This document shows, one piece after another, positions 1-10,631 of a stretch of 64,000 nucleotides of DNA (within the stretch, counting starts at the first letter, position 1; each line of letters opens with the position of its first letter). The translations under genes were made by a program, and so were the position numbers. Where the stretch lies: contig CAMZMU010000111.1 of the NCBI GenBank assembly GCA_947311845.1, positions 22,791,023-22,855,022 on the forward strand, read 5' to 3'. Source of the stretch: Poa pratensis (lineage: Eukaryota; Streptophyta; Magnoliopsida; Poales; Poaceae). The notes beneath the pieces are model-generated. The model was not told where the DNA came from. It did no database searches and worked only from the letters and a program-made list of their open reading frames with translations.

Positions 1-660
1 CCCAGTGACCTGATCACGTCATAAGCTAATCCCCTATATGGCCCCGGATGGTGACTGCTGACGAGGCGAGTTCACGGGCGTCCGTTGTTAAGCGCTAATC
101 ATTCTTCCAAAGCTCCATGCCGAGTATCAACAACAACAACCCAATATATTTTTATTTTCCTGGTGGTAGTGGCAGGTTAAGTCAACTGCTGTGGAGTGGT
201 GCTACTTATTTCTTTGATCTGTATTTTATTCCATAATAATATGGTTGGTGGATTCTGTTTACACACAGCTTTTGCAAATTGCAGATAATTATATGTCCCT
301 TCTGATTCGCTCGGCTTTCTTTTTCTCTGTTGTCAAGATCTAGTAGGAAATAGCTTGACCAAGCTGAACAGTTCCTAGTAGAAACCGTTAAGTGTACCAA
401 CCGAGGATTATACTATCGTTCTCTCTTCTGGATCAGCGAGTTTTTAATCATCATGTCACCTTCTGTTCCGATCCTAGTAGTATCTTATTCTCTTTTCCCT
501 AGGGCGTGATGCATGGCATGTGTATCAAATTGGCATGGCTGCTTGCAGTTTACGCTTACATTTTAAACAGTCTACTTCTATAATATTGATTCGGGAATAA
601 TCTCCATTTAGTTGTTCGAGTGATCCACCGTGTATCATGGGTGCACGTTACCCATGTCTC
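1..660. other. No gene recognised
   Basis: Mixed-composition DNA without a credible coding region. Short open frames here show no domain or splice pattern. The left edge of the diverged tandem repeat begins near 660. Confidence 0.5.
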
Positions 661-3050
661 GGTTAGGCGGGTGAACTGTGATTCTATGGTTTTGCATGTC
701 CCTGGGGCCGTGATGTCCATCTGCATATCGGATAGGCGAGAGTTGAATTTGTATCCTTTGAAAAACATGGTTTGGAACACGGGAGTTTCCTTTTATGCAT
801 GACGCCTCTAAGAGCTGGTTACATTATTTAATATATGTACGATTCATGTTACCAAGTGGTCCGAACACCTGGATTGGCACAAAAGATAGATGCAACAACA
901 AAGCTCTACCACTAGTAAAATCCACAACCGACCCGGCGAAACTTCACGCGATTTCCAACATTGCACGAGCGAGAAAAAACGTGTGGCTTACAACCATTGT
1001 GCCCACTTTGTGATCCAATAGTTCCTAGCCACTATGCTTGCACTTTACCATTGTGTCTCCGCTACTCGGTAGAATTGTACTTCAAAGATTTTGCATGTTC
1101 GTGTGGTTAAACTAAAAGTAACAATCTTCTCCTGTTGCCGGGATGTGTGTGCGCGAGAGGGGGGGGGGGGGGGGGGGGGGGGGGTGCTTGGATGCGAACA
1201 TCAGAGCAAACATAGGCAAGAACTGAATGTGTGTATCATTAATTTGAATGGAACACGGGGAGTTTCCCTTCTATTACACATGACGAGGGCAAAAATGACT
1301 ACATTCTTTAATAATGTCACCGAGCTTCCCGGGCACATGGATTGCCAAGAAAAGGTAGGTGTGACGGACAAAGCTAGGCAACAAGTAAACCCGCACAAGT
1401 GACCCGACGAAACTTTGTATTATTTCCAACATTGCAACACTGAGAAAGAAACATTGTTACAACCATTATGCACACTTTGTGATCCAACGGTTTCTAGCCA
1501 CCTTGTTCGAGAGATCACCTCCCTATCGTGTGTGGACGTTACCAATTTGTATGTTTAATCGGTTAAATTGTGCTTCAAAGGTTTTGCATGTCCACGTGGC
1601 CAAACCAAAAGTAAGAATATTGTGATGTTGACCACTGCGGGAGAGAGGACTTGGCCGTTAATATCACGTCACACATATGCAAAGAGCAGAAGCTGTGTTG
1701 TTTGAACAACATGGTTTGGAACATGGCAGTTTTCCTTTTGTATGATGAATCCCTCCTGAAGTCGTTACATTCTTTGATATAGGTGCACGACTCATGCCAT
1801 AGAGCTTTCCGGACAACGACACAGCTACATGCGGTTTAGGGTGGGGGGGGGGGGGGGGGGGGGGCAGCCCAAGAATTTATAAGTAATAACTAGTATTTCT
1901 TTCCTTTTGCCTAAAAAATTAATGGTACCCAAGACTGACCCAAGATGCCTTTGAACCCCATTTGCCCCATCCAGTCAACTCAAGCTCCGCCATTGTTTAC
2001 GGATACATGTATTGGCAAGAAAAGATAAATGTAACAGATAAAATTATACACCAAATAAACCACACGAGTGGCCCAACAAAACATTGTAAGATTCCAACAT
2101 TGTATGGGTGAGAAAGACACAGAACTACAAACATTGTGCCCACCTTGTTATCCAACAATTTCTAGCCATTTTTCGCGAGATCCAGTGTATATGATGCTTG
2201 CACGTTACCACTGTGCCTTTGTTAATCGGTTAAATTGTGCTTCATCGGTTTTGCATGTCCACTAGCCAAACGGAAGTAAGAATCTTCTAATGTTGTGCAC
2301 CTTGGGAGTGAGGCGTGAACATAAGAGCAAACATACACAAGAAAATCGTTTGGACAAAATGGTTTGGAACATGGCAGTTTCCCTTTTCCTGCATGATCCC
2401 TCTCAAAATCGATACATTCTCGAGTATGTGGTCGACTCGTGCCACCCCTTTCCTCGGAGACCGCCTGAATTTTCACGTAAAGATAAATGTAATCGACAAA
2501 GTTCGCTGGCAAGTAAACCACACGAGTGACCCGGCGAAACTTCGTTTGATTTCCATCATTGCAGTAGCGAGAAAGACACGTGGTCACCACCATTGTACCC
2601 ACATTTATGATTCAACGGTTTCTAGCCACGTGTTCAAGAGATCCACCGCGTATTATGCGTGCACATTACCATTTTGTCCCTTTTAGGCGGTTAAATTATT
2701 CTTGACGGTTATAGATGCTCGTGAGGCCAAACAGAAAGTGATCCCATGGTGAGCACCCCCGGAGAGAGGACTTGCACATGAGCATCAGAGCAAACATAGG
2801 AACAAACTGAACTTGTATCCTTAGAAGAACATGGTTTCGAACATTCCAATTTCCATTTTTATGCATGATCCCGGCAGAAGTCATTGCATTGTGTCATCGT
2901 GCTTTTGGGCACCTATATGGCATATAGCCAGATCTTTACATCAAGTGAACGGCATGAGTGACTCGACGAAACTTGGTAGGGCTTCCAACATTGCAGGTGC
3001 GAGAAAAGACACGTGGTTAGAACCATTGTGTATACTTAATTGTGAGAAGA
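660..3050. repeat. Diverged tandem array, about five units of about 470 bp
   Basis: The same order of motifs recurs. An anchor GTTTGGAACA-like block followed by a 'gcatgatccc' block lies near 770, 1248, 1711, 2361 and 2832. A CCAACATTGCA-like block followed by 'gtgatccaacggtttctagcca' variants lies near 955-1030, 1425-1500, 2090-2165, 2550-2630 and 2985. A TTTTGCATGTCC block lies near 686, 1090, 1580 and 2250. Spacing is about 470 bp except for the third unit, which is lengthened by about 160-180 bp of inserted sequence. Copies are clearly diverged and carry no conserved reading frame. The array ends about 300 bp before the MAPKK TATA box. Whether it is a satellite-like locus or the inside of an unrecognised transposon cannot be told from this window. 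Confidence 0.75.
1841..1995 (-). mobile_element. hAT-like terminal fragment inserted in a tandem unit
   Basis: This block is absent from the other units of the array. Read on the minus strand it begins CAATGGCGGAGC, which fits the CARTG start of hAT elements and resembles the terminal repeat of the hAT-like element at 39664-40462. The other edge is a run of 22 G (1843-1864). No clean 8-bp duplication is visible, so it is probably truncated or solo-end debris. Confidence 0.45.
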
Positions 3051-3349
3051 TAAGATTTGCACCAAATTAAGTGCAATAAATATGCTCCAAAGAATTCGTA
3101 ATCATGCGCCACACATGAAGAAAAACAAAACTATATTTCCAAGGTGTAAATTACTCAAAAAAATTGTAAGATTTATAAGGTTTTCAGTTCTCAAAATATT
3201 TGCACCAGACGGCACGGAAGGAACAAAATTGTACGAAAAGTAGGGAAATTCATCTTTCATTTCTTACCGGCCCCCGGCGTCACGGCTGCTCCTTGTTGAG
3301 CAGAGAGCTCTCCTCCTCGTCCCTTGGCCTCCCTCGCTCGTGCCGCGTC

Positions 3350-3358
3350 TATAAAAAA
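3350..3358 (+). promoter_or_regulatory. TATA box of the MAPKK gene
   Basis: TATAAAAAA lies about 184 bp before the ATG at 3534, followed by a CT-rich stretch (3361-3391) typical of plant transcription starts and 5' leaders. The start site is inferred to lie around 3380-3390. Confidence 0.65.
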
Positions 3359-3533
3359 CACTCTTCTCTCTCTAATCCTTCTTCCCTGACCCGATCTCCT
3401 CCTCTACCCAACCCGCGAGCCTATACAACCATCGCCGCCGACGCGAGCCGATCCGGCCGCCGAGAAGGAGGAGCTAGCCCGCCTCGCTCCGCCTTCTGTG
3501 CCAACCACCTGTCTGGCACCGCGAGAGCGCGCG

Positions 3534-4640
3534 ATGCGACCAGGCGGTCCTCCGAACGCGCGGCCGGGGCTGGGCCCGGGGCAGACGCAGCAGCAGCAGC
3601 CGGGCACGCCGGGGCGGGCGCGTCGCCGCCCGGATCTCACGCTGCCGCTGCCGCAACGGGACCTGACGTCCCTCGCCGTGCCGCTGCCCCTGCCGCCCCC
3701 GCCGTCCTCCGCGCCGTCCTCCACCTCCTCGTCCGGGTCCGGGCCGTCGTCGATGGGCGCGCCGACGCCGCCCAACTCGGCCGGCTCCGCGCCGCCAGCC
3801 CCGCCGCCGCTGGGCGAGCTGGAGCGCGTGCGGCGCATCGGGAGCGGCGCCGGCGGCACGGTCTGGATGGTGCGGCACGCCCCCACGGGCCGGCTGTACG
3901 CCCTCAAGGTGCTCTACGGGCACCACGACGACGCGGTGCGGCGGCAGATCACGCGCGAGATCGCCATCCTGCGCACCGCCGAGCACCCGGCCGTGGTGCG
4001 GTGCCACGGCATGTACGAGCAGGCCGGCGAGCTGCAGATCCTGCTCGAGTACATGGACGGCGGGTCCCTCGAGGGCCGGCGCATCGCGTCCGAGGCCTTC
4101 CTCGCCGACGTGGCGCGGCAGGTGCTCTCCGGGATCGCGTACCTCCACCGGCGCCACATCGTGCACCGCGACATCAAGCCGTCCAACCTCCTCATCGACT
4201 CCGGGCGCCGCGTCAAGATCGCGGACTTCGGCGTGGGGCGCATCCTGAACCAGACCATGGACCCCTGCAACTCCTCCGTCGGCACCATCGCGTACATGAG
4301 CCCCGAGCGCATCAACACCGACCTGAACGACGGCGCCTACGACGGGTACGCCGGCGACATCTGGAGCTTCGGCCTCAGCATTCTCGAGTTCTACCTGGGC
4401 AGGTTCCCGCTCGGGGAGAACCTGGGCAAGCTGGGCGACTGGGCGGCGCTCATGGTCGCGATTTGCTACTCCGACTCGCCGGCCGCCGCGCTGCCGCCCG
4501 CCGCGTCCCCCGAGCTGAGGAGCTTCATCGGCTGCTGCCTCCAGAAGAACCCCGCGAGGCGGCCGTCCGCCGCGCAGCTGCTGCAGCACAAGTTCATCGC
4601 CGGGCCGCAGCCGCAGGCCCTCGCCGCCCCGCCGTCGTGA
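3534..4640 (+). CDS. Mitogen-activated protein kinase kinase, MKK4/MKK5 type (group C)
   Basis: Dual-specificity kinase that phosphorylates MAP kinases on the TEY loop in plant immunity and development cascades. The frame gives 368 residues without introns, as known for group C plant MAPKKs. Visible features are: a basic-hydrophobic MAPK docking motif [11 protein letters not shown] (residues 30-40); a Pro/Ser-rich linker (50-92); glycine loop IGSGAGGTV (102-110); catalytic Lys125; HRDIKPSN (211-218); DFG (231-233); the plant MAPKK activation-loop pattern T-x5-S (Thr241, Ser247); and SPE (256-258). ATG 3534 was chosen because it precedes MRPGGPPN; a GTG 36 bp upstream stays in frame but is not a plausible start. 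GC content is very high, as in many grass single-exon genes. Closest known type by memory is rice OsMKK4. No break is visible, so it should be functional. Confidence 0.94.
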   Translation: MRPGGPPNARPGLGPGQTQQQQPGTPGRARRRPDLTLPLPQRDLTSLAVPLPLPPPPSSAPSSTSSSGSGPSSMGAPTPPNSAGSAPPAPPPLGELERVRRIGSGAGGTVWMVRHAPTGRLYALKVLYGHHDDAVRRQITREIAILRTAEHPAVVRCHGMYEQAGELQILLEYMDGGSLEGRRIASEAFLADVARQVLSGIAYLHRRHIVHRDIKPSNLLIDSGRRVKIADFGVGRILNQTMDPCNSSVGTIAYMSPERINTDLNDGAYDGYAGDIWSFGLSILEFYLGRFPLGENLGKLGDWAALMVAICYSDSPAAALPPAASPELRSFIGCCLQKNPARRPSAAQLLQHKFIAGPQPQALAAPPS

Positions 4641-6920
4641 TGACTCGCGCGCCACAGTTAATCGAGATGGGACTCCGGTGTTGATCCAACCCAACCCGGA
4701 CATGGAGGATCATGGTGAAACGGTGGTCGGCAATGAGACATGGGGATCTAGGGGGTTGTTCGCTTCGTCCTAGCCATTTTGGGCATTCAGGCCACCACCG
4801 CAAATTCACCACAACATTCCGTCCCCTGTTGTTGCTGTAGCTCCTGAAATTAAGCTCCTTTTTCTTTCGTTCTTCTTAAATGTTTATTATGTTCTTCCAA
4901 ATGATGATCATATAATATGAGCTGTTAATTAAGAATCAAACTTGTAGCAGCAAATTCAGAACATTATTGCAGCCGGTGGTGGTGATGATGCTCCATGCGG
5001 AGAAGATGATGATGAGAACATAAGAGGCTTCTTAGATTTTGCAATTTTGAGGTTGGATTGCACAGAGCAAATCTTGAAATGGGAACCGAACCAACTTGCC
5101 TATGATGATTCCCACCTTTCTTTCTCTGGTGTTCTTTCTTGGTGAATAACCCGTCCTCTGTTTATTATTCTCCTGAAAAAGATGTGTGGCTAGCTAGCAG
5201 AGCAGCAATCATGCGCGCATAATAAGAGTATCCATCCATCCGCATAATATTCTGGCTTTCTCTTTCTTTCTCTCATCTGGCTTCTGGGTTGCGCTCTCCT
5301 TTTGGGCGTGTGGGGGCTCATTCATCCCCGCTTTGGATGCGCAGATCCTGGTCATTTCTGCTTGGCATCCGATCCTAATTTTCCATGTGAGTGAGAGGAA
5401 CTTCCTCTTCCTCTGACGAAGCATATTGTACGAGAGCGGAGGCAGAGGAGACAGGGGAGGACGACGCTGCCGGGGGCCTCTGTTTGTTGCTCTGTTCCGA
5501 GAGGGACGTGTGCTCGGAAATGGATAGATTTGTAGACCTGCGAAAGGGGCTGGCACATAGAAAGAAAAAGGAGAGGCGAGGTTGAGTGAGCAGAGCAGAG
5601 CGCCAACTCCATTAATGGAGGGCATGTGTGAAGTACGGACGGGCGTTTCAGTTTGTACTAGAAGGATAAGTCGCGCTATCTTGCTACGTGTTTTTAGTTT
5701 CATTTCATGCTTATCGATCTTAGATCAAGAAGAACTACGTGTAGATGTAATTTAGATGCCTGAAAATTTGTTTAAAATACAGCGTCCATTTGATCGCCAT
5801 TCAATGTGTTTATGTTTTCTTCAATCTCTCTCGTTTTTAGTTCTCGACGATCCGACCTCATATGCAGCCCAATAGGTAGTCAATCTCTCATTTGACCCAG
5901 CGTCGATACCTAGTTACACTGCATGCTCTGACCCAAACCCTACCATATATCGCCGCCGTTTTCACATCGGTGCATACGAATTAGCGGTAAATTGATGGTT
6001 CAGAAATCTACTGGGGTTTGTGAAATTTATTTTAAAGCTAGGTTATTTTGAAATTTAAACCAGACAAAAAATACTTCCTCTCTTTGTAATAGCCAAGATT
6101 TGACCTGCCAAAATATCGTCATGTTGAACATGAATCCATCCCTAGCATACAACAAAGACGTGTTTGGTTACCTGCATTGTTTTTTACTCCTTACATCCGT
6201 GTAATTCCAGAGTTTGGCGGAGAAGAAACGTGAGCTGAGCCATGTTCTATACCCACATTTTGTTGCCTGCTTTGATTTTATCGAGAAACACAAACTCCAA
6301 TATTTGGTTGCAACGGGTACCGTGTGCACTATCACCTACTCTTTCACCTCTAATCTACATGGTAAATTATCTCGCACCTCTACTTTTGGGACAAATTTGT
6401 GTATGTGACATCTCCATATGTCGGCCAGCGGGACAAGGGCGGTGCGGTGGAGTAGGTTGTGACAGGCGTTGTGTGGCGCCGACGAAGTTCGCAGTGGCAG
6501 CGCACAAGCGTAGCATAAATATGTCCAAAGTTCAACAATCATATGTACAATTTAATATCTACTCCATGGACCAGGTTAAACAATCCATGTTGCGACGGAG
6601 TTCGCAGCAAGCGGCACCGGTTGAGCGGAGACGACAAAGGGATTGAAAAATACAGCTACAACAAGCACATTCTAAACACATACATACATAACACGAAAGT
6701 TGCGAGAAACAACGAAATAAATCTACTCGTGAAAGGAAATATCAAACGGTCGACCAAGTGCGACAAATTTGATAAACTTCGTCTAAAAAAGGTGCGAACT
6801 TTGGTCAAAAATTGAGAAATTACAGTCGACGAAATCCGAAACCGATCATAGGAATGAAATATACTCGCCTACACGCATATATTGTGGGTACATTCTTTTT
6901 TTGTCTCAACATTAATGGTG
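4641..6920. other. 3' flank of MAPKK; no further gene recognised
   Basis: The first few hundred bases after the stop are AT-richer and should include the 3' UTR, but no single polyadenylation site can be fixed. The rest, including GC-richer short frames around 5390-5700 and 6240-6820, shows no domain, splice pattern or terminal repeats that I can support. Confidence 0.45.
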
Positions 6921-6925
6921 CACTA

Positions 6926-7202
6926 TGTTAGATACCTCTATCAATCAACTATCCCAAAAGACCGATCTGATAGGAAGTGGTGATATAATATACTTAACAC
7001 CCCCTTCACATCCGACGTGGATATGGAATGATCAACACCTCCCCTCACGCCCGACGTGGGCGTGGATAAATGATTGGGGGAAATGCGGGGACTGAGACTT
7101 GAACTCAAGACCTCAGGCTCTGATACCATGTTAGATACCTCTATCAACCAACTATCCCAAAAGACCGATCTGATAGGAAGTGGTGATATAATATACTTAA
7201 CA
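6926..7202 (-). mobile_element. Complete miniature LTR retrotransposon (SMART/TRIM class), 277 bp
   Basis: Two 74-bp direct repeats, 6926-6999 and 7129-7202, start TG and end CA and differ at one base (6945 T versus C in the other copy). Abutting the right repeat, 7117-7128 reads GCTCTGATACCA, the complement of the TGGTATCAGAGC primer site for initiator tRNA-Met, so the element reads on the minus strand. Next to the left repeat the minus strand has a purine tract (GTGAAGGGGG). Both flanks carry the 5-bp duplication CACTA (6921-6925, 7203-7207). The 129-bp interior codes for nothing and holds two diverged copies of a block containing CCGACGTGG. Length and layout match the small LTR elements described in plants, which depend on enzymes supplied in trans. 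Confidence 0.93.
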
Positions 7203-7207
7203 CACTA

Positions 7208-8357
7208 ACCACTATAGGGAAGAGAAAGGAAAACCAACATTTATCATTTTCATCGCTATGCCAGGATAGCTGAGTGTGTTGACACTTAATAAAAGAAATA
7301 GAGCTGCCCTACATGTTGTCACAATAGCTAAGTGCGTAGCCATTTAATAAACAATAAAAAATTGGCATGTTGGGTCCCATGCAATGTTTCTAGGCGGAGC
7401 AACCAGAGCATCCCATTTCCTGCTCGATTAGAGATTGTAGATATGCACGCATTAGAGTTGCGGTTGATATCAATATGAGGTGTTTGCCTTTTTTATGGCT
7501 CAAATAGTTACCGTATATCATCCCGGTCGGATAACCTTTCCGGGGTAACTGTAGATCGAACCCCTCTGCCGCTATATTATTCTCCGGCGCTGTGAAATCG
7601 ACAATTCTTCGGCAAGCGATTCCTCCACGTCCGCATCCACGGTCAACCCACCGGTTATCCCCACGTGGTGCCAGGCGTGCTAGATATCTCCTGAGGCGGC
7701 GGCAAACCGCGACGGTTGGCTTTAAAAAAAAAAAAAAACGAGACCCAAATGGCACTAGCACCCAGGGCTTACTTTTATAGAGAAAGGAGCTTGCGACGGT
7801 TGGCTTTGATGCATGTGCTCGACGCACACTTCAAGCAGACCCGCATCGCCGAGGATGAACTCGCTGCCGCTACAAAAGCGGCGGCGAACGGCGAACCCGA
7901 TTCTCACCCGCCTCGAATCTGCCAAGGCTGACCATGACCTCGCGTGGGCGATGCACAAGCCGGCGTTCAAGCCGTATCTCGATATCGATGAGTGGGCACG
8001 GCGGTGAAGAGCAAGATCGACTTTGTCTAGTTTAGTTCTATCTTGCCTAAGTTTTGTCTATATAAAATACTGAGTTTGCGATGAACTCAGAAATGTTCTA
8101 GTTGAAATCTCGCGCGAACTCTTTTGTTTAGAATTACGGTACAAGGTTCCGTGTATCTGTTCCGCCCAAGCACGCGCGGCGCGGCAAAACGTTTTTCGGA
8201 GCACGAGATATCAGTTTTTACGGTTCTCGTTTTGTCCGGAAGCTGCTAGCGTAGGGCCATCCCATCCGGTGCTGCCTCGTGGGGCCCGGTAGGCTGAGAT
8301 CCTTGAGTAAGTGGAGACACTTGTCATGCGTGAGTGTGGCAGTGTGCACGAGCTGAC
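7208..8357. other. Unassigned; decayed coding-like stretch at 7800-8010
   Basis: Short plus-strand frames between about 7800 and 8010 encode an Ala/Glu-rich segment and one ending PYLDIDEWARR, in two frames, which looks like a broken ORF of unknown, possibly transposon, origin. I recognise no domain. The remainder shows no gene. Confidence 0.3.
7709..7807. repeat. 15-bp direct repeats flanking a 69-bp insert with an A/T homopolymer edge
   Basis: GCGACGGTTGGCTTT occurs at 7709-7723 and 7793-7807. Between them lie 69 bp starting with 15 A (7724-7738). This is the footprint expected from target-primed retroposition of a short RNA; read on the minus strand the insert ends in oligo-T, as some plant SINEs do. 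The insert itself is not recognised. Confidence 0.55.
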
Positions 8358-8360
8358 TTA

Positions 8361-8404
8361 GACTAGCCATAGTGGGGAGTATCATACACTAGTATCATGC
8401 ATAT
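8361..8404. mobile_element. Left part of a PIF/Harbinger-like MITE (split)
   Basis: Starts GACTAGCCATAGTGGGGAGT after TTA (8358-8360). The matching inverted end and second TTA lie at 31774-32005. The interruption is the nested Copia/Gypsy pair. Rejoined length would be about 273 bp. The 3-bp TTA duplication points to PIF/Harbinger (Tourist-type) rather than Stowaway. Confidence 0.82.
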
Positions 8405-10577
8405 TGAAAGGGCATGTGTTGCCCCATGCGTGGTTTTGGTAATTAATGACAATCTTTATGGACTAATGTTTGCATTGAGATATACTTGTAGATCTTGTCC
8501 ATAGGAAAAGATTGGAGTTCTTAGGAAGAGTTGAGCTTATTGCAAGCATGGTTTGGAAAAGAAGATTGAGTGAACTTCATGTTTATCTCCAAGCCATCAT
8601 CTATATCAAGATAAGAAGATGAAGTGCAAATGGATTCATGAAGATGGAGTTTAGCAAGGCCCTCCCATAATGGTGTATGGGGGAGTATTTGGAGAAGTCT
8701 TCATCAAGCATGTGCTAGCAAGCACAATCAAGAAAGGTGTTCCAACTTGAGAGAGTCAAGATCGTCATCATCGAGCTCAAGTGGAATGCGCAAGGCAAAT
8801 GTATGATCTTGATAGGTTTTCTATTTTACCGGTCTCGTGGTGTTAGTGGGAGATCGGGTTATAGGATAGACGGCGTACTATCAAGAGGGGCGCTCAAGTG
8901 AGTAACTTGATCGCACCTTTGTGGAGAGCTCAAACCTTTGCATATTTGGCATATCATCTTTCTTGGTTCTTATTTGGCTTTTATCCATGTGAGAATGTAG
9001 AGCTTGTGTTCATCTCCATACCAAGCTCTAGTTCACCGAAAACGGATTTCGTATTGAAAACTTGTTGCGTTTTCGGTTTTGGAGGTTTTTGCCGGTTCAT
9101 CTTTTTTAGAGAGGTTTTACCTCTCTACATTTGATTTCCTCCTCACATGATGGACTATGATGTTTCTATGCATGATCTTGTAATGCTCCTCTTTGCGATT
9201 CCAACAAACCCAAGATCATCGAAATCGGAGTCCTGATGGAAAACTTGTTTCATTCTCGGCGTTGGAAATATTACCGGTCCACCTTCGAGATAGGGTCTAC
9301 ACCTTCCTATGTGTGGTATCCCCTCTATATTTGTGACCCTTAATATTTCAACAAAGTTGGTTTCATCGCATTTGGAATTTTATTGAAAAAAATATGATTT
9401 TCAGAAGTCTTATTTCTGCGCGGGCCGGCTGCCTCGGGTGCCAGGCCGGCCGCCTGCCTGGCCCAGGCCGGCTGCCTCGGCTGCCAGGCTGGCCGCCTGC
9501 CTGGCCCAGGCCGGCTGCCTCGGCTGCCAGGCTGGCCGCCTGCCTGGCCCAAGCCGGCTCTCAAGCGCAGCTCGCGGAAAAACTGCCAACGGCCATATTT
9601 TTAGTGTCCCCATTTAAAGGGGCTTTCTTCCCATTGTTGAATACATTCCTTGAGCAAGTTTTTCTCCTCTCTCTCCTCCATTGTTGATCTTTGGAAAAGC
9701 TTGCCTTCCTCTCATTCCCTCCCATGATTCTTGCATATCTTTGAGGGAAATTGAGAGGAGATCTAGATCTACATATTCATCCAATCCTTTCCTCCTCTAA
9801 GTGAGGGGAACCTAGTAGATCTTGATCTTGAAGTTCCATTTGTTGTGTTCTTCGTTGTTCTTCCTCTCTTCTCCCCCATAAGCATTAGTTGCTTGTGGTG
9901 GGATTTGAGAGTGAAGGATTTGAGCCTTGTGCTCTTGCCATTGCTTCGTTGCATCGGTTTGTGCTCTCCACGAGGATTCGTGGAAGTTGAAAGCTTGTGA
10001 ACTTGTTACTCTTGGGTCTTTGGACCCTAGACGCCCGTGTGGTGGTTGAGACCCTTGTGTGGTCACTTGTAGCTGTTCGGGAGCCCCCAATCCCGTTGTG
10101 GGTTGTGCCCCGGATCGTTGTTGAAAGGCTCCGGATTTCCGCCTCGAAGGATTCCGATAGTGGAAGGTGAACCAAACCTTTGTGGTGCGGTTCATCGGAG
10201 AAGAAGGTGAAACCTTTGTGGTTGTTGAACCATTGTGTTGGTTCACACCTCTCCAACGAGACGTACTCCCTTAACAAGGAGGAACTCGGGAATACATCCT
10301 CGTCTCCGCGTGCCTCGGTTATTTCTATACCCGAGCTTTTTACTTATGCACTTTACATTGTGATAGCCTTCGTGCTTGAAGTATTCTATATTGCTATCAC
10401 CTTGTTGCTTGTCTTGCTTAGCATAAGTTGTTGGTGCACATAGGTGAGCCTAGTTTATTTAGGTTGTTGGCTTGTTAATTTAAACACATAGTTTTATTCC
10501 GCAATTATCAAGCCTAAACCGGAAAAGTTTTAATCGCCTATTCACCCCCCCCTCTAGGCGACATCCTTGTCCTTTCA
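8405..10577 (+). repeat. 5' LTR of the Copia element (2173 bp)
   Basis: Begins TGAAAGGGCATG and ends GTCCTTTCA, immediately followed by the primer-binding region. It matches 16201-17995 and 31444-31768 across its length. It contains a GC-rich 43-bp minisatellite (9424-9552). Open frames inside it, for example a 78-codon one present in both LTRs, are not supported as genes. Confidence 0.93.
9424..9552 (+). repeat. 43-bp minisatellite, three units, inside the LTR
   Basis: Three head-to-tail GC-rich units at 9424-9466, 9467-9509 and 9510-9552, each starting GCCGGCTGCC. The 3' LTR has one full unit (17220-17262) and one shortened 34-bp unit (17263-17296), a loss of 52 bp that accounts for most of the LTR length difference. 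Confidence 0.88.
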
Positions 10578-10579
10578 AT

Positions 10580-10591
10580 TGGTATCAGAGC
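10580..10591 (+). promoter_or_regulatory. Primer-binding site (tRNA-iMet) of the Copia element
   Basis: TGGTATCAGAGC lies two bases after the LTR end at 10577 and is complementary to the 3' end of initiator tRNA-Met, the usual primer of plant Copia elements. Confidence 0.9.
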
Positions 10592-10631
10592 CTGGGCTCT
10601 CTTTTTGGGCTTTACCGCCTAGAGAGTAAAG

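Noticed and set aside
3200..4684. 494-codon plus-strand frame over the MAPKK gene
   Set aside because: It is the kinase gene read in another frame, kept open by very high GC. It lacks any domain, while the frame from 3534 has all kinase motifs.
3474..4703. 409-codon minus-strand frame opposite the MAPKK
   Set aside because: Antisense shadow of GC-rich coding sequence, with no domain.
5209..5703. 164-codon minus-strand frame downstream of the MAPKK
   Set aside because: Biased composition (Ser/Arg/Lys), no domain, no splice or codon-use support.
7117..7128. tRNA-like match
   Set aside because: It is the primer-binding site complement of a miniature LTR element, not a tRNA gene.
8898..9134. 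78-codon ORF in both Copia LTRs
   Set aside because: Present twice only because LTRs are repeats; no domain, and LTRs rarely code for proteins.
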